A DNA stretch of 64,000 nt from Bacillus sp. FJAT-28004 (GTDB lineage: Bacteria > Bacillota > Bacilli > Paenibacillales > Paenibacillaceae): the NCBI RefSeq assembly GCF_001280845.1, contig NZ_LGHP01000001.1, forward strand, positions 4,199,093 to 4,263,092, given 5' to 3'. The position numbers and the translations under genes were made by a program. Under the pieces are notes generated by a model. The model was not told the origin of the DNA. It saw only the letters and a program-made list of their open reading frames with translations, and did not search any database. This document shows positions 59,786 through 64,000 of this stretch, piece after piece. Position 1 is the stretch's first letter, and the number at the start of each line of letters is the position of its first letter.

Positions 59786-61072
59786 ATGGTGCGAAGTGTA
59801 CTTTCCCATCCGAGAGAGAAGGAACGGCTATTATCGTATTTTGAGACGCAAGTGATGCAAGTATTGAATTGGCTGGCAACCTATAGCCCGGATGAAGAAG
59901 GCGGCATAACGCGGCTGCTTTATACCGACGGATGGCTTAAGACGCAGCAGGCGCTTGCGGTCAAAATGGAAGGCTGCGGTCTAACAACAGAGTTTGATAA
60001 CGTTGGCAACTTATTCGGAAAATTACAAGGCGACGATCTGGATGCGCCTTCTATTATAACAGGCTCACATATCGATACAGTTATTCAAGGCGGGCATTAT
60101 GACGGGGCCTATGGGATTGCAGCGGGTTTGCTGGCGCTTGATTATTTGCAGAAGCAATTCGGCAAGCCGAGGCGAACGCTGGAGCTTGTATCCCTATGCG
60201 AAGAGGAAGGAAGCCGGTTTCCGATGGCCTACTGGGGCTCGGGCAGCATCGCCGGAAAACGTAACTTTGAGCAAATTGTGCATTTGCAGGATGCTCATGA
60301 GGTGTTTTTTGCGGATGCGATGAAGCAATGCGGCTTTGGCGAGGGAACCGGCAGAGATAGTCGCCGTCACGATATTGGCGCTTTTATTGAGGTTCATATC
60401 GAGCAAGGGGCAGTGCTGGAACAGGAAGGCGTTGCTATCGGTGTAGTAGAAACAATCGCAGGCCAGCGAAGGCTGAAGTTTGAAGTCATTGGCGAATCGA
60501 ACCATGCGGGAACTACTCCGATGCATATGCGCAGGGATGCGCTTGAGGGTGTTAGCGCAATGATTGGGGCTCTGCGTCAAGAAGCCATTCGGCTCGGATC
60601 GCCATTAGTGGCGACCGTTGGCAGACTGCAGGTGCATCCGAATGTACCAAATGTCGTTCCGGGTAAGGTTGTATTTACAGTAGATGCGCGTCACGCCAAT
60701 GAACAAGAACTTGATAGCTTTTGCCGATGGGTCGTGCAGGAGTTTGCGGCATTGGCGGGTGAACGGCAGCTCCAAATGCATGGAACGGAATGGTTTAGGG
60801 AAGAGCCGGTTCCGATGAATGGCTTGCTCAAACAATATATGGACGATGTATGTGGCAAAATGGGAATTTCCTCGAAACGAATGGTTAGCGGAGCGGGGCA
60901 TGATGCCCAGATGTTTGAGCATATTTGTCCGACTGCCATGTTATTTGTTCCAAGTAGACGAGGCGTTTCGCATTCACCGGAGGAATATACCGAGCCTCGT
61001 GATCTCGCGGTTGGTGTACTCGTCTTGACTGAGCTGCTATATCGATTAGGTTATGAGGGGGAGAAGCTATGA
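59786..61072 (+). CDS. allC: Allantoate amidohydrolase (M20/hydantoinase-carbamoylase family)
   Basis: The protein has 428 residues from ATG 59786, where GGAGGA sits 6 bases upstream. The ATG at 59768 is before that site. Metal ligands are in GSHIDTVIQGGHYDGAYG, CEEEGSRF and FIEVHIEQGAVLE. The dimerization segment HAGTTPMHMRRDA binds substrate. It converts allantoate to ureidoglycine with release of CO2 and ammonia, as PucF does in B. subtilis. The next gene overlaps it by four bases (ATGA). Confidence 0.9.
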   Translation: MVRSVLSHPREKERLLSYFETQVMQVLNWLATYSPDEEGGITRLLYTDGWLKTQQALAVKMEGCGLTTEFDNVGNLFGKLQGDDLDAPSIITGSHIDTVIQGGHYDGAYGIAAGLLALDYLQKQFGKPRRTLELVSLCEEEGSRFPMAYWGSGSIAGKRNFEQIVHLQDAHEVFFADAMKQCGFGEGTGRDSRRHDIGAFIEVHIEQGAVLEQEGVAIGVVETIAGQRRLKFEVIGESNHAGTTPMHMRRDALEGVSAMIGALRQEAIRLGSPLVATVGRLQVHPNVPNVVPGKVVFTVDARHANEQELDSFCRWVVQEFAALAGERQLQMHGTEWFREEPVPMNGLLKQYMDDVCGKMGISSKRMVSGAGHDAQMFEHICPTAMLFVPSRRGVSHSPEEYTEPRDLAVGVLVLTELLYRLGYEGEKL

Positions 61073-62292
61073 AGACTTACAGGGATTTGGCGCCGTCGCC
61101 GCGCACGATTATGACTCCAGGTCCGGTCGAGGTTGATCCGCGGGTGCTGCGGGCGATGTCTTATCCGATACTGGGGCAATTTGATCCAGAGTTTACGGCA
61201 TTAATGAATGAAACGATGGAAATGCTGCGCCAATTATTTAAGACCGTTAACGAATGGGCATTCCCGGTCGATGGAACGTCAAGGGCGGGGATAGAGGCGG
61301 TGCTTGTTGGCTTGATCGAGCCTGGCGCTAAGGTACTTGTGCCGATTTATGGACGATTCGGACATTTGCTGACGGAGATTGCGAAGCGCTGCGGCGCAGA
61401 GGTTGTGACGCTGGAGAAGGAATGGGGCACCGTTTTTACAACAGAGGAAATTGTTAATGCCATAAAAGAAAATCAGCCTCACGTTGTAGCTCTTGTGCAC
61501 GGTGAGACATCGACGGGAAGAATGCAGCCGCTTGAAGGAATCGGTCAAGCATGCAGGGAAGTGAACGCACTTTTTGTAGTGGACGCTGTTGCGACAATTG
61601 GCGGTATTGAGGTAGCAACGGATCGGCTGCTCATCGACGCCGTAATCGGCGGCACGCAGAAGTGCTTGTCGGTACCGGCGGGTATGGCGCCGATTACGTA
61701 CAATAAACGGGTAGAAGCCAAGCTGTTAAGCCGTAAAAAGGTTGAAAGAGGGCTGCTTCTTGCTGATGAGGATGATCCGCTTCTACGTCCGATACAAAGC
61801 AACTACTTGGATCTAAGTCAGCTGCAGGATTACTGGAGTCCGGCGCGGCTCAATCATCATACGGAAGCTACGTCGATGCTTTATGCGCTGCGCGAAGGGC
61901 TGCGGCTCGTGCTGGAGGAGGGACTAGAGGCTCGTTTTGCCCGGCATCGCGAGCATGAAGGGGCGTTGATTGCTGGTTTAGAAGCAATGGGTTTGCGGCT
62001 CTATGGCGACCCTGCCTGCAAAATGACCGTGGTTACCTGTATTGAAATTCCATCTGGGGTAGACGGGGAATCCGTTAGATCGATGCTGCTTGATCATTAC
62101 GGCATTGAGATCGCCAGCTCCTTCGGACCCTTGAAGGGGAAAATATGGAGAATCGGCACGATGGGCTACAGCTGCAGCAAGCGAAACGTGCTGCTCACAC
62201 TTGGTGCGCTGGAAGCGGTGCTGCTGCGTCATGGTCATCAGCTGGAAGCGGGGCGAGCGCTGCAGGCGGCTATGGATGTTTATAAGATGTAG
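61069..62292 (+). CDS. pucG: (S)-Ureidoglycine-glyoxylate aminotransferase (PucG type)
   Basis: The 407-residue class V aminotransferase carries TPGPVEVDPRVLRAMSYP, VDGTSRAGIEAVL, HGETSTGRMQPLEGI and the PLP Lys in GGTQKCLSVPAG. In B. subtilis, PucG moves the amino group of ureidoglycine to glyoxylate, giving glycine and oxalurate. A plain alanine-glyoxylate or serine-glyoxylate transaminase is the main alternative, but the position after allB and allC favours PucG. It overlaps allC by four bases. Confidence 0.88.
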   Translation: MKTYRDLAPSPRTIMTPGPVEVDPRVLRAMSYPILGQFDPEFTALMNETMEMLRQLFKTVNEWAFPVDGTSRAGIEAVLVGLIEPGAKVLVPIYGRFGHLLTEIAKRCGAEVVTLEKEWGTVFTTEEIVNAIKENQPHVVALVHGETSTGRMQPLEGIGQACREVNALFVVDAVATIGGIEVATDRLLIDAVIGGTQKCLSVPAGMAPITYNKRVEAKLLSRKKVERGLLLADEDDPLLRPIQSNYLDLSQLQDYWSPARLNHHTEATSMLYALREGLRLVLEEGLEARFARHREHEGALIAGLEAMGLRLYGDPACKMTVVTCIEIPSGVDGESVRSMLLDHYGIEIASSFGPLKGKIWRIGTMGYSCSKRNVLLTLGALEAVLLRHGHQLEAGRALQAAMDVYKM

Positions 62293-62324
62293 GCTAAGTA
62301 GTTTTCCTCTTATTTTAGTATCAA

Positions 62325-62372
62325 AAAGAACGTCCCTTTGCCATGAGCAGAAGGACGTTCTTCTTCGTTTTC
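62325..62372 (+). terminator. Terminator of the ureide operon
   Basis: AAGAACGTCC pairs with GGACGTTCTT around a 16-base loop. T-rich sequence follows on both sides. Confidence 0.85.
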
Positions 62373-62397
62373 CTATCGTATGATATTGATCTCAAAA

Positions 62398-63012
62398 TTA
62401 GTTGTTGATATAACGCTCAAAAATAGCGCCAAAATCCTTGATGCGATACTGTTTGTGGGTATTTACGAGCCAGTTGAACGCGGATTTGTTCAGTCCGTCG
62501 AACTGCTCGACGACGTTGAAGTCGCCTTTATGGAATTGTTGCAATGTCGTGGATGCAAGATCGAGACTGCGTCTTGCATATTCAAGCGAGATTTCGTTCT
62601 CGCGTGTAACTTCAGAAATTTTGATGAGCGCTTTATAGAGGTCTTTCAGCTCCTCGATATGCTTCTTGTTGACATCTATGGAGAAGGGAACTGAACCAAT
62701 CGTGAACTTGATTTCAACATCAAGGTCGACGGTGCCTGCTGTTTCCAATGCAACCTGCGAAATTTGGTTAGCGCTGTAGGAGTAACGCTTCAATATCCGT
62801 TTTTTGCTAAGTGCGCTTTTGCCGTCAAGATGAATGAGTGCAAGGTTTGTGAAGCAATATTCGTCGGTTTTTGACTTAATGAGAAAATAGATTTTCTCAT
62901 TATCCTCGTGCATGACGTAATCGTCAGCATCGGCTTTGCTGAAATCTGCAGGTTTGATGATCGCGCCAATATCACTTATTCCAAGCGCGTCTGCGGCTAA
63001 TTTTCCAAACAT
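62398..63012 (-). CDS. PH-domain protein with YvbH-like C-terminal region
   Basis: The protein has 204 residues from ATG 63012 (MFGKLAADALG), preceded by AAAGGAATGG. The longer frame reaches 63045. The N-terminal half has the bacterial PH pattern IIKPADFSKADADDYVMHEDNEKIYF and CFTNLALIHLDG. The C-terminal half contains helical ELKDLYKALIKISEVTRENE and SLDLASTTLQQF like the YvbH oligomerization region. The function is unknown. Confidence 0.75.
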   Translation of the reverse strand: MFGKLAADALGISDIGAIIKPADFSKADADDYVMHEDNEKIYFLIKSKTDEYCFTNLALIHLDGKSALSKKRILKRYSYSANQISQVALETAGTVDLDVEIKFTIGSVPFSIDVNKKHIEELKDLYKALIKISEVTRENEISLEYARRSLDLASTTLQQFHKGDFNVVEQFDGLNKSAFNWLVNTHKQYRIKDFGAIFERYINN

Positions 63013-63099
63013 GGTACCATTCCTTTCGAGTTGCATTGAATTCATACCTATTCATTATATATTAAAAAATGGAAATTATGATAGTCCGTTTGTCGTATT

Positions 63100-63300
63100 T
63101 TGGCGCAGTACGTTGTACTTTATACAACCTGGAAGCCTTCTTACCGTCACCTCCAATGCTGCGTTGTAGATTCTACAATAGAAGTTCCTCGATTGATCCT
63201 TTTTTTCTTTTTGGCGGCTGTTTCTGTTGTATTTCTGCAGTGTAGTCGCTTAATTCGAGTCTCATGTAAGGTTTCTATTGTACTTTATGCAACAGAGGTA
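63100..63300. repeat. Array of short palindromic intergenic repeats, copy C
   Basis: Units include TTGTACTTTATACAA near 63111, TTGTAGATTCTACAATAGAA near 63163, and a reversed TTTCTATTGTACTTTATGCAA near 63270 (pattern). They fit the same family as 27.3 and 44.7 kb. The rest of the 63013-63536 gap holds no convincing gene. Promoter elements for the permease are not obvious. Confidence 0.65.
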
Positions 63301-63536
63301 AGAGATAGTTGGTTTCGGTGCTTGGAGTATCTCTGTGACTTCGAATCCTTTGAACGATACTCTTCGATCATAGGTCTAGTGAAGTTTTGTCCATCGGATG
63401 GATAAAATACGGAAAATTCAACAAACTGAGGAGATGAAAAGCGTGTATGTAGTGGAGTGCGGCAGATGCAGTAAAAAATGATGCGACACAACGCGCTAAC
63501 AATAAGAATAACAGCTAAGAATGGAGGAACGCGTCA

Positions 63537-64000
63537 ATGAGTGAGCAACGAGATGACTCAAACACGCTGCGCAGAGGTCTGAAGGCTCGGCACATGACAA
63601 TGATATCGCTTGGAGGTTCCATCGGTACGGGCCTCTTTCTTGCAAGTGGCGGCGCCATTCACTCTGCGGGCCCGGGAGGCGCGGTTCTTGCTTATTCCCT
63701 TATCGGTATTATGGTGTATTTTCTAATGACGAGCTTGGGGGAAATGGCTACCTATATGCCTGTGTCGGGTACGTTCAGCACCTATGCAACCCGTTTTGTT
63801 GATCCCTCGCTTGGATTTGCTCTTGGCTGGAACTATTGGTACAACTGGGCGATAACGATTGCTGCGGAGCTCTCTGCGGCCACGCTAATTATGAAATTTT
63901 GGTTTCCGAACAGTCCATCTATTTTATGGAGCGGTTTATTTCTATTGTTGATGCTAAGCCTTAATCTTCTATCTGTTAAGGGTTATGGCGAATCGGAATA
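63537..64000 (+). CDS. Amino acid permease (APC superfamily), N-terminal part
   Basis: The frame is open to the window edge, about 154 codons. GGAGG lies 9 bases before the ATG. After a charged cytoplasmic tail (LRRGLKARHMTM) come ISLGGSIGTGLFLASGGAI and GPGGAVLAYSLIGIMVYFLM, the consensus of helices 1-2 of APC-family amino acid transporters. GEMATYMPVSGTFSTYATRFVDPSLGFALGWNYW in pattern suggests the lysine/basic amino acid (LysP-like) subgroup. The substrate is not certain from this part. Confidence 0.88.
   Translation, partial: MSEQRDDSNTLRRGLKARHMTMISLGGSIGTGLFLASGGAIHSAGPGGAVLAYSLIGIMVYFLMTSLGEMATYMPVSGTFSTYATRFVDPSLGFALGWNYWYNWAITIAAELSAATLIMKFWFPNSPSILWSGLFLLLMLSLNLLSVKGYGESE

Overview
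The window looks like a chromosome segment of a spore-forming, low-GC Gram-positive of the Paenibacillus type. The evidence is the strong AGGAGG ribosome binding sites with ATG, GTG and TTG starts, S-layer-homology (SLH) and copper-amine-oxidase stalk proteins, an LplB/YtcP-like sugar transporter with an AraC-type membrane sensor, and sporulation genes (Tgl transglutaminase, a Cse60-like protein, a RacA-like protein, a YheC/D ATP-grasp protein). I see no rRNA, tRNA, CRISPR array or transposase.

Layout. 0-7 kb: the end of a Cys/Met-metabolism PLP enzyme, a stalk-domain surface protein, an orphan sporulation-type histidine kinase, a secreted coiled-coil protein, a divergent AraC/SRPBCC pair and a HAD phosphatase. 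7-19 kb: a catabolic island with a GH116-type glycosidase, two Gfo/Idh/MocA oxidoreductases, a two-permease sugar importer with its binding protein, a nucleoside-hydrolase-family protein and an AraC-type membrane sensor. This island is flanked by two about 145-bp direct copies of the 3' end and terminator of the HAD gene, which suggests acquisition by recombination. 19-30 kb: a heterodimeric ABC exporter, two acetyltransferases, spore transglutaminase, an HssRS-like two-component system, a quinone oxidoreductase, a DUF4395 membrane protein and a methyltransferase. 30-37 kb: a cassette of very small genes including cse60, a multidomain lytic polysaccharide monooxygenase, and tandem secreted L-asparaginases, of which only the second has SLH anchors. 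36-42 kb: a TetR-controlled SDR/hydrolase fusion with two matching palindromic operators, a DUF6143-like protein, a GH43 arabinanase-like lipoprotein and a cyclophilin lipoprotein.

42-49 kb: a divergent histidyl-tRNA-synthetase paralog behind what looks like a His-codon leader peptide and transcription attenuator, then a RacA-like protein, glutathione peroxidase, a stress protein, an aldo/keto reductase beside an OhrR-like repressor, and small DUF proteins. 49-53 kb: a three-gene locus pairing SbnA/SbnB-like 2,3-diaminopropionate synthesis with a stand-alone adenylate-forming enzyme. 53-62 kb: a ureide (allantoin) utilization locus with PucR, an ABC importer, allantoinase, allantoate amidohydrolase and a PucG-type aminotransferase. 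The window ends with a PH-domain protein and the start of an amino acid permease.

Two families of short palindromic intergenic repeats recur outside genes. One has cores of the type TTGCA-N-TGCAATAGAAA (27.3, 44.7 and 63.1 kb). The other has CGGACAT cores (5.8 kb). The most interesting signals are the duplicated island boundary, the putative His attenuator, the leaderless self-regulated TetR promoter, and the diaminopropionate plus adenylation locus.
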